This document shows, one piece after another, positions 35,993 through 42,906 of a stretch of DNA of 64,000 nt. Origin of the DNA: Pseudomonas floridensis (GTDB lineage: Bacteria > Pseudomonadota > Gammaproteobacteria > Pseudomonadales > Pseudomonadaceae); assembly GCF_002087235.1 (NCBI RefSeq), contig NZ_MUIO01000009.1, forward strand, positions 1-64,000. Reading direction: 5' to 3'. Below the pieces are notes generated by a model. The model was given only the letters and a program-made list of their open reading frames with translations. It had not been told where the DNA came from and made no database searches. The first letter of the stretch is position 1; every line of letters begins with the position of its first letter. A program made the translations under genes and the position numbers.

Positions 35993-36541
35993 ATGTCGAA
36001 TCACACGGCTATGCACTCAGCATCTCAGAATGTTGAAATCACGAAACGCGTTGATATGCTTTATGGCGAGGCATGCCGTCAATTTCCGACATACGAAACG
36101 ATGGTCTTTGAGCATTTCTGCTCTCAGATGATTGAGACTTTCGGCGATGACGAACTGGCGCTTGAAGCAGCAGATGCGTTTACCTATGCACGCTTGGACT
36201 ATGATTATCTTTCCCCGTCAGAAATCAAGGCGGCAAGGGAAATTAATCGAAGCCATGGAATCTGCAGTCACGGTCTTACTGAAGACACCTGCCCATGCGG
36301 TTGTTTTGAGTTCACTGGGCCAGAGGTTTATGAGCACTATGGACCTGAAGATTGTGACCTTACTGATGCTGAAGTCTTTGAAATAAGTGATCCAGCCCTC
36401 GCGATGAGTGATGAGGAATGGGAGCTTATGAATGAACAATGGCGTCAACAAGAAATGTTATACGCAAGCAAACCTATCCGTAACCTCCTCAAAGCTTTGT
36501 GGATTAAGGCGTTGGAGTTATCAACTATTCGTCGAAAGTAG
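35993..36541 (+). CDS. Hypothetical ICE protein with Cys cluster
   Basis: 182 aa from ATG 35993, placed by GGAGA in the leader stem. The centre carries a Cys/His cluster, CSHGLTEDTCPCGCFE (about residues 94-109), a likely zinc site. The rest is acidic and helical. No family recognised. Its final TAG lies inside the first stem (GTAGTC) of RNA copy C, so the stop codon and the RNA element overlap. Confidence 0.8.
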   Translation: MSNHTAMHSASQNVEITKRVDMLYGEACRQFPTYETMVFEHFCSQMIETFGDDELALEAADAFTYARLDYDYLSPSEIKAAREINRSHGICSHGLTEDTCPCGCFEFTGPEVYEHYGPEDCDLTDAEVFEISDPALAMSDEEWELMNEQWRQQEMLYASKPIRNLLKALWIKALELSTIRRK

Positions 36542-36650
36542 TCTGGATCTCACGACTACGATGCGTTCTACGCATTGATCCAACCTAAAGTTCGCAAAGC
36601 TTCCGGAGGCGCGAACGATCGGTGTTTCAAACGCCGATGGATGCACATTA
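36538..36650 (+). ncRNA. Structured RNA leader, copy C
   Basis: Stem GTAGTC/GACTAC (36538-36559), ATGCGT/ACGCAT (36561-36575), possible pseudoknot TGGATC (36544-36549) with GATCCA (36577-36582), GTTCGC/GCGAAC (36590-36616), then ATCGGTGT/ACGCCGAT (36618-36638) and GATGGATGCA. The last stem differs in sequence from copy B but keeps its pairing. The first long hairpin of copies B and D is absent, because the upstream gene runs into this copy. Confidence 0.75.
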
Positions 36651-36661
36651 AACGCGTCACT

Positions 36662-36720
36662 CACCCAGCGGGGAATCACTCCCCTCTCGGGCGGTGTTCT
36701 CCGCAATTTTCCCTGGAGAA
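36662..36720 (+). promoter_or_regulatory. SD-masking leader of the 36726 gene
   Basis: The double hairpin is CACC/GGTG and CCC/GGG around GGGG/CCCC (36662-36696). Then TTCTCC (36697-36702) pairs with GGAGAA (36715-36720), which contains the Shine-Dalgarno for ATG 36726. Confidence 0.72.
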
Positions 36721-36725
36721 ACATC

Positions 36726-37091
36726 ATGAGTACAGCAAGCTTTCGTTTTGGCGTTATGGTTGGTACAGCATTGCGTGAATGCATCCGTGCAGTCACTCAT
36801 AAGCCTAATCCTGAACCAGTGCAAGTCGCACCACAGCAAGTCAGGACAATGCCTGAACCTGTGATGTCCAACGAACAGTGGGAACAATACCGCCTGCCGG
36901 CATTGGCTCGATGCAAACACGTCGATCTTGCTGGCTGGTATGATCACCACATGCAAGAAATTCAAGCCAAACCCGTAAAGAAACCCCGGAAATCTCGCGC
37001 ATCGAAGGCGCTTGAAACATCCCAAAAGCAGGATGCTGAACCACCAGTCAAGGCCCCTGTGATGGGTCCTTTGGACCAGCTCATTGCCTAA
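36726..37091 (+). CDS. Hypothetical ICE protein
   Basis: 121 aa from ATG 36726 (GGAG seven bases upstream). The N-terminus (FRFGVMVGTALRECIRAVTH) is helical, the middle has VMSNEQWEQYRLPALARC, and the end is Lys/Pro-rich. It looks like a small basic, perhaps DNA- or RNA-binding, protein, but no family is recognised. A rho-independent terminator follows at 37110. Confidence 0.75.
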   Translation: MSTASFRFGVMVGTALRECIRAVTHKPNPEPVQVAPQQVRTMPEPVMSNEQWEQYRLPALARCKHVDLAGWYDHHMQEIQAKPVKKPRKSRASKALETSQKQDAEPPVKAPVMGPLDQLIA

Positions 37092-37109
37092 TACTCCCCA
37101 CCCTTGGCA

Positions 37110-37137
37110 AGCCCCTCATGTATTGAGGGGCTTTTTT
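37110..37137 (+). terminator. Rho-independent terminator
   Basis: AGCCCCTCA (37110-37118) pairs with TGAGGGGCT (37124-37132) and is followed by a run of T to 37137. Confidence 0.9.
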
Positions 37138-37183
37138 CATTTGGAGGGTTGACAAACGAATCGCCCTTAAAGGATTCTAAAGC

Positions 37184-37328
37184 CATGTACCGCTGACGTT
37201 GTCAGCAACATGCCCGAGGTAGTCTGGATTTCATGACTACGATGCGTTTTTCGCATTAATCCAACCCCCAGTTCGCAAAGCATTCGGAAGCGCGAACGGT
37301 TGATCAGTTTATCTGGTTGATGGATGCA
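37184..37328 (+). ncRNA. Structured RNA leader, copy D
   Basis: The first hairpin (37184-37212) is identical to that of copy B. GTAGTC/GACTAC (37219-37240), ATGCG/CGCAT (37242-37256) and GTTCGC/GCGAAC (37271-37297) follow. The pseudoknot arms read TGGATT (37225-37230) and AATCCA (37258-37263), a paired change from TGGATC/GATCCA of copy C. The last stem is ATCAG/CTGGT, then GATGGATGCA at 37319-37328. Confidence 0.75.
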
Positions 37329-37341
37329 CAATGATTCTCTC

Positions 37342-37392
37342 ACCCCATCGGGACCTTTCCCGTAGGGTTGGTCTCGTGCCCAGCAGGAGACC
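37342..37392 (+). promoter_or_regulatory. SD-masking leader of the 37396 gene
   Basis: The double hairpin is ACCC/GGGT around CGGGA/TCCCG (37342-37368). Then GGTCTC (37370-37375) pairs with GAGACC (37387-37392), overlapping the Shine-Dalgarno AGGAG. Confidence 0.72.
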
Positions 37393-37395
37393 TTC

Positions 37396-37626
37396 ATGAA
37401 AAGCAGTATTGCGCTGTACCAAGCATTGATTTCAATCGATGTTCCGGAAGACCGCGCCGCTGCAGTCGTCGATGCTCTGGAGTCGGATATGCAAACGCAA
37501 CTCGCGACAAAAGCCGACATCGACACTCTCGAGTCTAGACTCGAACTGAAACTCACCATTCGTATGGCCGTCATGCTGACTGCTGCTGTAGGCGTTATGC
37601 TTACTGCGTTCAGATTCATGCATTGA
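37396..37626 (+). CDS. Small coiled-coil membrane protein (DUF1640-like layout)
   Basis: 76 aa: an N-terminal helix (ALISIDVPEDRAAAVVDALE), a coiled coil (LATKADIDTLESRLELKL) and one C-terminal transmembrane segment (MAVMLTAAVGVMLTAF). The layout is that of bacterial DUF1640/coiled-coil tail-anchored proteins often found on plasmids and ICEs. Function unknown. It follows RNA copy D. Confidence 0.75.
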   Translation: MKSSIALYQALISIDVPEDRAAAVVDALESDMQTQLATKADIDTLESRLELKLTIRMAVMLTAAVGVMLTAFRFMH

Positions 37627-37650
37627 TTGTCGTAAAATTTCGCTTTACCA

Positions 37651-37720
37651 CCCATGCGGGGAATACCTTCCCCCTGGGCGAAGTGTATCTCCGCTTTGAA
37701 CACTCAAAACTGGAGATACA
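37651..37720 (+). promoter_or_regulatory. SD-masking leader of the DUF3577 gene
   Basis: The double hairpin is CCC/GGG around GGGGAA/TTCCCC (37651-37678). Then TGTATCTCC (37684-37692) pairs perfectly with GGAGATACA (37712-37720), hiding the Shine-Dalgarno GGAG. I recall a published DUF3577-associated RNA motif; whether this is it needs an Rfam search. Confidence 0.78.
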
Positions 37721-37722
37721 TC

Positions 37723-38295
37723 ATGAGCAATTCTACCAACGAAACCAAATACTTCGACCTGCACACCGTCGGCATTGGCTATCTCAACCGCATTCGTGAA
37801 GTGAAGCCTCGTAAGGGCGCTCCTTTCATGGCTGTGACAGTAGCTGCCCTCAAAGGCACATCTGAGAAACCTGAGTACGCCTACATTGACTGCAACGTGG
37901 TTGGTGCTGAAGCTGACAAGCTGATTCGCCGTTGCCAGGAAGCTGTTGCTGCCGAGAAGAAGGTTCTTGTCTCTTTCCGGATCGGCGATATCTGGGCTGA
38001 TGTTTTTACTTACAGCAGTGGTGCTAAGCAGGGCCAAGCAGGTGTCAGCCTCAAAGGCCGTCTCTTGTACCTTGCCTGGATCAAAGTTGAAGGTGAATAC
38101 GTCTATCAGGCTCCGCAGAAAGAAGAAGCACCTGCCTCTTCTGAAAGTTCAGAGTCCGAAGCTACCCCAGTCGTTCAATCCGAGGCGTCTGCCTCCAGCG
38201 AACCAACTGATGTGGCTACTCCAGCTGCTACTCCCCCTAAGCCAACACGAGCAAAACCAGCTCGCGCAGGACGAGGAGAGAAACAAGCCGCTTGA
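37723..38295 (+). CDS. DUF3577 / STY4534 family ICE protein
   Basis: 190 aa from ATG 37723; the frame is open upstream through the leader, which is RNA structure. Residues 1-130 match the DUF3577 (STY4534) family, with IGYLNRIREVKPRKGAPFMAV and SFRIGDIWADVF. The tail is Ala/Pro/Ser/Glu-rich and ends basic. The family is conserved in SPI-7-like ICEs and has an OB-like, single-strand-binding flavour, but its role is not established. A terminator follows at 38314. Confidence 0.88.
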   Translation: MSNSTNETKYFDLHTVGIGYLNRIREVKPRKGAPFMAVTVAALKGTSEKPEYAYIDCNVVGAEADKLIRRCQEAVAAEKKVLVSFRIGDIWADVFTYSSGAKQGQAGVSLKGRLLYLAWIKVEGEYVYQAPQKEEAPASSESSESEATPVVQSEASASSEPTDVATPAATPPKPTRAKPARAGRGEKQAA

Positions 38296-38313
38296 TAGAT
38301 TTTTTACAACCTC

Positions 38314-38338
38314 AAGGCGCCCTGCAGGCGCCTTTTCT
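38314..38338 (+). terminator. Rho-independent terminator after DUF3577 gene
   Basis: AAGGCGCC (38314-38321) pairs with GGCGCCTT (38327-38334), followed by TTCTTTT. Confidence 0.85.
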
Positions 38339-38365
38339 TTTCTCCACATAGTAGGTAACGACTTC

Positions 38366-38521
38366 ATGAAATTCGCTATCGCTACACTCGTGCTTACAGT
38401 GCTAAGCATATTTTTTCTGGAATTTGGACAACAGCTCTCCGCTCAACTACTGACACAGATCGGCGCAGGAGGACTGGTCGCCACTTTTCTTGCAATGACA
38501 GGTATGGTGATCACTTCTTGA
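38366..38521 (+). CDS. Very small membrane protein, unknown
   Basis: 51 aa from ATG 38366, preceded by TAGGTAAC. It has two hydrophobic stretches (FAIATLVLTVLSIFFLEF and GAGGLVATFLAMTGMVI). It sits between the DUF3577 terminator and the next leader. No family recognised; the small size lowers certainty. Confidence 0.5.
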   Translation: MKFAIATLVLTVLSIFFLEFGQQLSAQLLTQIGAGGLVATFLAMTGMVITS

Positions 38522-38547
38522 CACTAAACCTTCTACTTTACCCTTAA

Positions 38548-38574
38548 GGCCCCCACCCTTAAGGGTCCGGGGCC
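38548..38574 (+). promoter_or_regulatory. C-rich/G-rich double hairpin, leader of the 38592 gene
   Basis: GGCCCC (38548-38553) pairs with GGGGCC (38569-38574) around ACCC-TTAA-GGGT. It has the same nested architecture as the leaders of neighbouring genes. The Shine-Dalgarno here lies in a self-complementary GGAGCTCC (38583-38590) instead of a loop-type lid. Confidence 0.55.
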
Positions 38575-38591
38575 CTTATATTGGAGCTCCT

Positions 38592-38909
38592 ATGGACAGT
38601 AATACTAATAGACTTACCTTGCGACTTGAGCTCGCTTTGCTGATCTCAAAAGCACACACTCAAGATAGTATCTATCAACAGGTTTTGAACAAAGATACGC
38701 CTCCGGATCGCTTTTCCAGTTTGTATTGGGAGGATGTCCTGGACAAGCTCGAAGACTTGGCCCTATTGGACCACGTTGAGAATTTCACACCGGACCACAG
38801 CTCGTATATTGAAGATGCTGCACTCCTCAGGTCTTACTGGACTCTTCGGGAATGGTGCGGGATAGATATATATCCTGATAGCCCATCCGCTGTGACAGAA
38901 AGACTCTAA
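38592..38909 (+). CDS. Hypothetical ICE protein
   Basis: 105 aa, acidic and helical, no membrane segment. The sequence LYWEDVLDKLEDLALLDHVENF suggests an amphipathic helical core. No family recognised. It is preceded by a structured leader like its neighbours and separated from the next gene by 88 bases that fold into two hairpins. Confidence 0.7.
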   Translation: MDSNTNRLTLRLELALLISKAHTQDSIYQQVLNKDTPPDRFSSLYWEDVLDKLEDLALLDHVENFTPDHSSYIEDAALLRSYWTLREWCGIDIYPDSPSAVTERL

Positions 38910-38940
38910 CCAAACGTTCTCAAGAACGAAAACCAACCTG

Positions 38941-38988
38941 ACCGGGTAATTCACCACCCGGTCGGGCCAGGTGGTTACCCGCACCTGG
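38941..38988 (+). promoter_or_regulatory. Two-hairpin leader of the 38998 gene, SD partly masked
   Basis: ACCGGGT/ACCCGGT (38941-38962) is followed by CCAGGTG/CACCTGG (38967-38988). The last two G of the second stem belong to the Shine-Dalgarno GGAG before ATG 38998. Confidence 0.65.
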
Positions 38989-38997
38989 AGAACTACT

Positions 38998-39333
38998 ATG
39001 TCCACCGCCATAAACCACTTGCCATCCACTTTGCTGAAATTGCCAGTTGTGCTGACGCCTTCCGCATGGAATGAATCTGTTCACTTGGAAGCCCCATCAC
39101 ATATTGCAGAAGTCGGCACTCGCCTAGGCGAAGTCGTACTCGAAGCGTATCGTGAACTCCACCTGCAACCCGATGAAACCCAGATAGACTTCGGTATCTA
39201 TCGTTTCCCACCTAACGGTGACCGCTCAGGGCGTGAATGGCTGGAGCTAAAACTCCATCGCATTGATGCAGTACACGGTAATTCGTACCTGTGTATTTCG
39301 CTGAGGGATGAAAAGCCGCTCTATCTTTGCTGA
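38998..39333 (+). CDS. Hypothetical ICE protein
   Basis: 111 aa from ATG 38998 (frame open from 38971 inside the leader). It looks like a small alpha/beta protein with FGIYRFPPNGDRSGREWLELKL and a C-terminal strand. No family recognised. A strong terminator follows at 39361. Confidence 0.7.
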   Translation: MSTAINHLPSTLLKLPVVLTPSAWNESVHLEAPSHIAEVGTRLGEVVLEAYRELHLQPDETQIDFGIYRFPPNGDRSGREWLELKLHRIDAVHGNSYLCISLRDEKPLYLC

Positions 39334-39360
39334 CCCAGTTAGCAACCTGCAACCACGAAC

Positions 39361-39385
39361 AAGCCCGAATATTCGGGCTTTTTTT
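39361..39385 (+). terminator. Rho-independent terminator
   Basis: AAGCCCGAAT and ATTCGGGCTT form a perfect hairpin (39361-39380) followed by TTTTT. Confidence 0.9.
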
Positions 39386-39428
39386 CGGGCTCCCATATTA
39401 GTGGCCTGCCCGATAATCCGGAGTAGTC

Positions 39429-40040
39429 ATGATCAACCTGCCCGGCTATTTGGCCATACGCACCATCAGCGGTCGCAACGGCGCTTTCAACGTTGGGCGA
39501 CTTTCGACGTCCATCGGTGAGTTCGTTATCAAGGACGCGCTGCTGGACCAGTACCACGAGGGCAAATATCGAGGTGATTTTGTTATCACCGAAATTCGTC
39601 CCTCCTACTACACAAACGGCGGCAGATTAGTGGTAGAAGTCCGCGCCAGGCTGGACAGCATGTCTTTGGACGATGTGGCCAACCTGAGCGCAGACGAGGC
39701 TGAGAGGCTGTCCAACAACGAAACTGACCCACTCGACGAAGAAGCCTCGGGAGGCTCGTCGTCAACCAAACCTCGCCCGACTATTCAAACAACTCCGAGA
39801 AGATCAGTTTCTGCTGGCAGTGACGCACCGTTCGGGATGTCGAGATCCGAGCCTGAGAAACAGGTCACCGCACATGAGGCTGATGCAGAGCTGTTCGGCA
39901 CGATCTGGCCGATTGGACGTTCAGTCAAGCTGGACACAACTGTAGACCGTAAGCGTCTGCGGCAACAATGTGTTCGCCTTGGCGAGCTCGGGTATGAGCT
40001 TGACTTCAAGCTGCAGATTTGGAATCTCAGCACTTATTGA
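39429..40040 (+). CDS. DUF3275 family ICE protein
   Basis: 203 aa. The N-terminal domain (about 1-85, PGYLAIRTISGRNGAFNVGRLSTSIGEF...) and C-terminal stretch (WPIGRSVKLDTTVDRKRLRQQCVRLGELGYEL) match DUF3275, a family found in these ICEs; the middle is a low-complexity Ser/Pro linker. Function unknown. ATG 39429 has CCGGAGTAG upstream. Confidence 0.85.
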   Translation: MINLPGYLAIRTISGRNGAFNVGRLSTSIGEFVIKDALLDQYHEGKYRGDFVITEIRPSYYTNGGRLVVEVRARLDSMSLDDVANLSADEAERLSNNETDPLDEEASGGSSSTKPRPTIQTTPRRSVSAGSDAPFGMSRSEPEKQVTAHEADAELFGTIWPIGRSVKLDTTVDRKRLRQQCVRLGELGYELDFKLQIWNLSTY

Positions 40041-40072
40041 CCTTGCTCAGAACTGAGCGTTTTCTACTTTTA

Positions 40073-40126
40073 CATCCCCTGAGGGCTCCCTCATGGGTGC
40101 TCCTCATTACTAACTGAAGGAGCATC
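40073..40126 (+). promoter_or_regulatory. SD-masking leader of the 40129 gene
   Basis: Nested hairpin CATCCC/GGGTG around GAGG/CCTC (40073-40099), then TGCTCCT (40098-40104) pairing with AGGAGCA (40118-40124), extended by a wobble and a G-C pair. The Shine-Dalgarno AGGAG is inside the stem. Confidence 0.72.
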
Positions 40127-40128
40127 AC

Positions 40129-40653
40129 ATGCATCCGCTTTTCATAAATATCAAGAAAGCGATCCTGGATATCATTGAGGATCAACTCACCAACAACGAA
40201 GAAGCGCCTGACTCTGAAATCTGGAACATTCTGGTCGACGAACTTGACTTGACCGTAGAACAGGCAGACGCAGCCATAGCAATGCGACCGCGCTTCCAAT
40301 GCGAGATGTTCATTGCTGGGCAAAGCCCGTTGTATCAAACAAACACCGTAACCTTCGATCCGCTTGAGAAAAAACTCGTGGCTGCTGAGCCTTTGAGTTT
40401 CGATCAGATCCTAGAGATATACACGATGCTGCTGAAGAGTCGACCGGGTTACCGACTCAAACTGGGGGCTCACTGGGCAGCCGGTTTGAATTCAGAGGGT
40501 GAGCTGTATTGCACCCATCTAAACCCATGCGACAAAAACGTCATGTTTGAAGTTTACGACTTCGACCGCGATGCGTTCGTTGATGGTCGCTGGCAGTACG
40601 AGACAGAAGAACAAACTCGGGCGGCAATCGATAAACCCGAATTTATCCGCTAA
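40129..40653 (+). CDS. Hypothetical ICE protein
   Basis: 174 aa, acidic, no membrane segment. An N-terminal helical region (about 1-60) is followed by an alpha/beta part with Cys residues (LYCTHLNPCDKN). No family recognised. Position between DUF3275 and the next accessory gene, with its own SD-masking leader. Confidence 0.72.
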   Translation: MHPLFINIKKAILDIIEDQLTNNEEAPDSEIWNILVDELDLTVEQADAAIAMRPRFQCEMFIAGQSPLYQTNTVTFDPLEKKLVAAEPLSFDQILEIYTMLLKSRPGYRLKLGAHWAAGLNSEGELYCTHLNPCDKNVMFEVYDFDRDAFVDGRWQYETEEQTRAAIDKPEFIR

Positions 40654-40664
40654 ACACATTGAAT

Positions 40665-40717
40665 CCCGAGGGGCATCACCGCCCCTCAGGGCGGTTCCCC
40701 TCGTGTTTTGGAGGACC
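40665..40717 (+). promoter_or_regulatory. SD-masking leader of the 40720 gene
   Basis: CCC/GGG (40665-40667 with 40689-40691) encloses GAGGGGC/GCCCCTC. GGTTCCCC (40693-40700) can pair with GGAGGACC (40710-40717) at seven of eight positions, covering the Shine-Dalgarno GGAGG. Confidence 0.68.
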
Positions 40718-40719
40718 TA

Positions 40720-41319
40720 ATGCCGAACCGCACTCAACTCTTTCACATCGAAGAATGCCCGGATCTGTACGTCGACGCGTGCGTCTGTGACGAGCAGCGA
40801 AACCTGATATTCCTATCAGCCTGGGGCCGCGACACGGCCATGCAGGAGTTTCTGGCCAGACTCACACTCGGTACCACCGAGAACGGCTTGGACCAGTTCC
40901 ACATCGTCATGAATGACCAACGCATCCCGGTGTTCCCTAATACGGATCTGTTGGAAAAACGCACCACTCGCCAGCTTCGCGGAACGCTCTTCGGCAGCCT
41001 GCTGCACTTATGGCTGTTCGATCAGCGTTGCTCGCAGCCGGATAGAGCAAACCATTCTGCTTACGCGCTCATCAATCAAGCCCAAGACCCGTTCGATAGG
41101 TTGTGGCCGCTGATCGTAGACACTTGCCCTCTTCCGTTCCTTCCACATTGGCGTGAGCCGGTGATGGAGGTCCTTACTGCGCACAACATGTTGCACCCGC
41201 TACCGGGAGCTATTGGCTCGGTGACAGCCTGGCGTTTGTCGCTGCAGCTGGACGTGCTCGAAAAAGCTCTCGGCGAACTCATTCGCGCAGGGAAGCTCAC
41301 CACTGAAGTTACGGCGTAG
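40720..41319 (+). CDS. Hypothetical ICE protein
   Basis: 199 aa from ATG 40720 with GGAGG upstream. Globular, soluble, aromatic-rich; C-terminal helical segment (WRLSLQLDVLEKALGELIRAGKL). It is a conserved-looking neighbour of the DUF6094 gene in ICEs of this type, but I do not recognise a named family. Gap to the methyltransferase gene is 29 bases with an AAGGAG ribosome binding site. Confidence 0.72.
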   Translation: MPNRTQLFHIEECPDLYVDACVCDEQRNLIFLSAWGRDTAMQEFLARLTLGTTENGLDQFHIVMNDQRIPVFPNTDLLEKRTTRQLRGTLFGSLLHLWLFDQRCSQPDRANHSAYALINQAQDPFDRLWPLIVDTCPLPFLPHWREPVMEVLTAHNMLHPLPGAIGSVTAWRLSLQLDVLEKALGELIRAGKLTTEVTA

Positions 41320-41348
41320 TTCACGCCCACCAGTCCAAGGAGCCAACC

Positions 41349-42800
41349 ATGGCTTTGATGTTCTCACGGCTTGCCCGTAATTTTGCACGCAACGGCTATT
41401 ACCCGACTGACGAACTGACTCTGGAGCGCACTCTGCAGGCATTGTTGCCGGCGGCCTCGGGACGGATGCGGATTCTTGATCCGTGCTCGGGAGAAGGAGT
41501 GGCTTTGGCTGAGGTCGCACACCGGCTGGAGCGAGACCGAACAGAGACGTATGCGGTTGAGTACGACAAAGAGCGCGCTGATCACTCGAAAACGTTGCTG
41601 GACCGAGTGCTGCAGGGTGACTTGATGGACACCATGATCTCTCGACAGTCCTTCGGACTGCTCTGGCTCAACCCTCCTTACGGGGATCTGGTCGCTGATC
41701 ACTCTGGCGCTTCACAGTACCAGGGTAGCGGCCGCAAAAGGCTGGAGAAGGCATTTTACCAACGGTCACTGCCGTTGCTTCAGTACGGAGGGGTGATGGT
41801 ATTCATCGTTCCTCACTACGTGCTGGACGACGAGCTGTGTGGCTGGCTCACCAATCACTTTACCGGGCTGCGGATCTGCGCCGCGGTAGACCGGACGTTC
41901 AAACAGGTCGTGATATTCGGAATCAGGGTACGGCGTCAGGATCTGGCAAGATCCCGGGAACTGGCGGCGATGCGTGAGTATCTGCGGGCAATCGGATCCG
42001 GGGAAGAAGCTGCTGATCTGCTACCGGCCACTTGGCCATGGGAGCAATACGCTGTCCTACCGATCGCTAATGAACTGGAACACTTCTACCGAATCACTCT
42101 TGAACCCGAGCAATTCAGTGAAGAGGTTCTTCGTCTGAGAGGCCTATGGCCTGATTTTACGCTGCACTTTGGCCAGACTGGCGCTCAACCGCGGGCCCCG
42201 GTGAAGGCACTTTCACGGTGGCACTTGGCACTGGCACTCGCTGCTGGAGCCATAACTGGTGTAGTGACCTCTCGTTCCGGGCGTGTCCTGGTGCTCAAGG
42301 GCGACACTTACAAGGATAAGGTTCCCAAGACCGAATTCACTGAGGACGAGGACGGCAACGTGTTTGAGACACGGATCTTGACTGATCGTTTTGTGCCCAG
42401 GATTCGGGCATGGGATATGACGCCAGGCTCATCCTATCTAGGGTACGCACTGACCATCAGCTCGGATGCGACAACACCAGCTACACACGAAACCACCTCA
42501 AACACTGCTGCAAGTAGTCAGAACGCTTCAATTGAACTGGGCCGTGTGATGGTCACGCACAGCGTTCAAAGTCTGCTTCAAAATAGCTCTCTCGACGTGA
42601 GGCAGTACCTGCGGCGTCACGCGACGGGCGATTGGGGCGAGATTTCGAACGACGACTGGGACAGCAACCAGCAAGCACTGAGTGCTGATGGCCGATTGTT
42701 TTCCGGGTATGACATCGACGCAGAGGATGAGACCAGACTCTGGATCATTACCGAGTCTGATCGCTCAGCAACAACAGTCATGTTGCCATCTGACTACTAA
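41349..42800 (+). CDS. DUF6094 N6-adenine-type DNA methyltransferase fused to a C-terminal domain
   Basis: 483 aa. SAM-binding motif ILDPCSGEGVALAE lies near residue 42 and the catalytic NPPY in LLWLNPPYGD near 107, as in N6-adenine methyltransferases. The last 85 residues (VMVTHSVQSLLQNSS...ITESDRSATTVMLPSDY) form a separate domain that I recall as a stand-alone small protein on plasmids and ICEs. The two appear fused here. No cognate endonuclease is adjacent, so a role in protecting or marking ICE DNA is more likely than restriction. Confidence 0.85.
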   Translation: MALMFSRLARNFARNGYYPTDELTLERTLQALLPAASGRMRILDPCSGEGVALAEVAHRLERDRTETYAVEYDKERADHSKTLLDRVLQGDLMDTMISRQSFGLLWLNPPYGDLVADHSGASQYQGSGRKRLEKAFYQRSLPLLQYGGVMVFIVPHYVLDDELCGWLTNHFTGLRICAAVDRTFKQVVIFGIRVRRQDLARSRELAAMREYLRAIGSGEEAADLLPATWPWEQYAVLPIANELEHFYRITLEPEQFSEEVLRLRGLWPDFTLHFGQTGAQPRAPVKALSRWHLALALAAGAITGVVTSRSGRVLVLKGDTYKDKVPKTEFTEDEDGNVFETRILTDRFVPRIRAWDMTPGSSYLGYALTISSDATTPATHETTSNTAASSQNASIELGRVMVTHSVQSLLQNSSLDVRQYLRRHATGDWGEISNDDWDSNQQALSADGRLFSGYDIDAEDETRLWIITESDRSATTVMLPSDY

Positions 42801-42834
42801 GAAACTTTACCAACACCTTTCAATCATCTAACCG

Positions 42835-42864
42835 CACCTCAGGGTATGAACAATACCCTTGGTG
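42835..42864 (+). promoter_or_regulatory. Nested hairpin leader of the helicase gene
   Basis: CACC (42835-42838) pairs with GGTG (42861-42864) around GGGTAT/ATACCC. The same nested design is seen in the neighbouring leaders. No anti-SD arm is evident for the TGGAGAAAC before ATG 42907. Confidence 0.6.
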
Positions 42865-42906
42865 GTGTCGTGCATGCCCTGTTTAACCCAATAGTGGAGA
42901 AACATC

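Noticed and set aside
35724..37328. CRISPR-like or transposon-like reading of the repeated elements
   Set aside because: Copies are 700-800 bases apart, each directly before a gene, with compensated base changes. That fits RNA leaders and not arrays or insertion ends.
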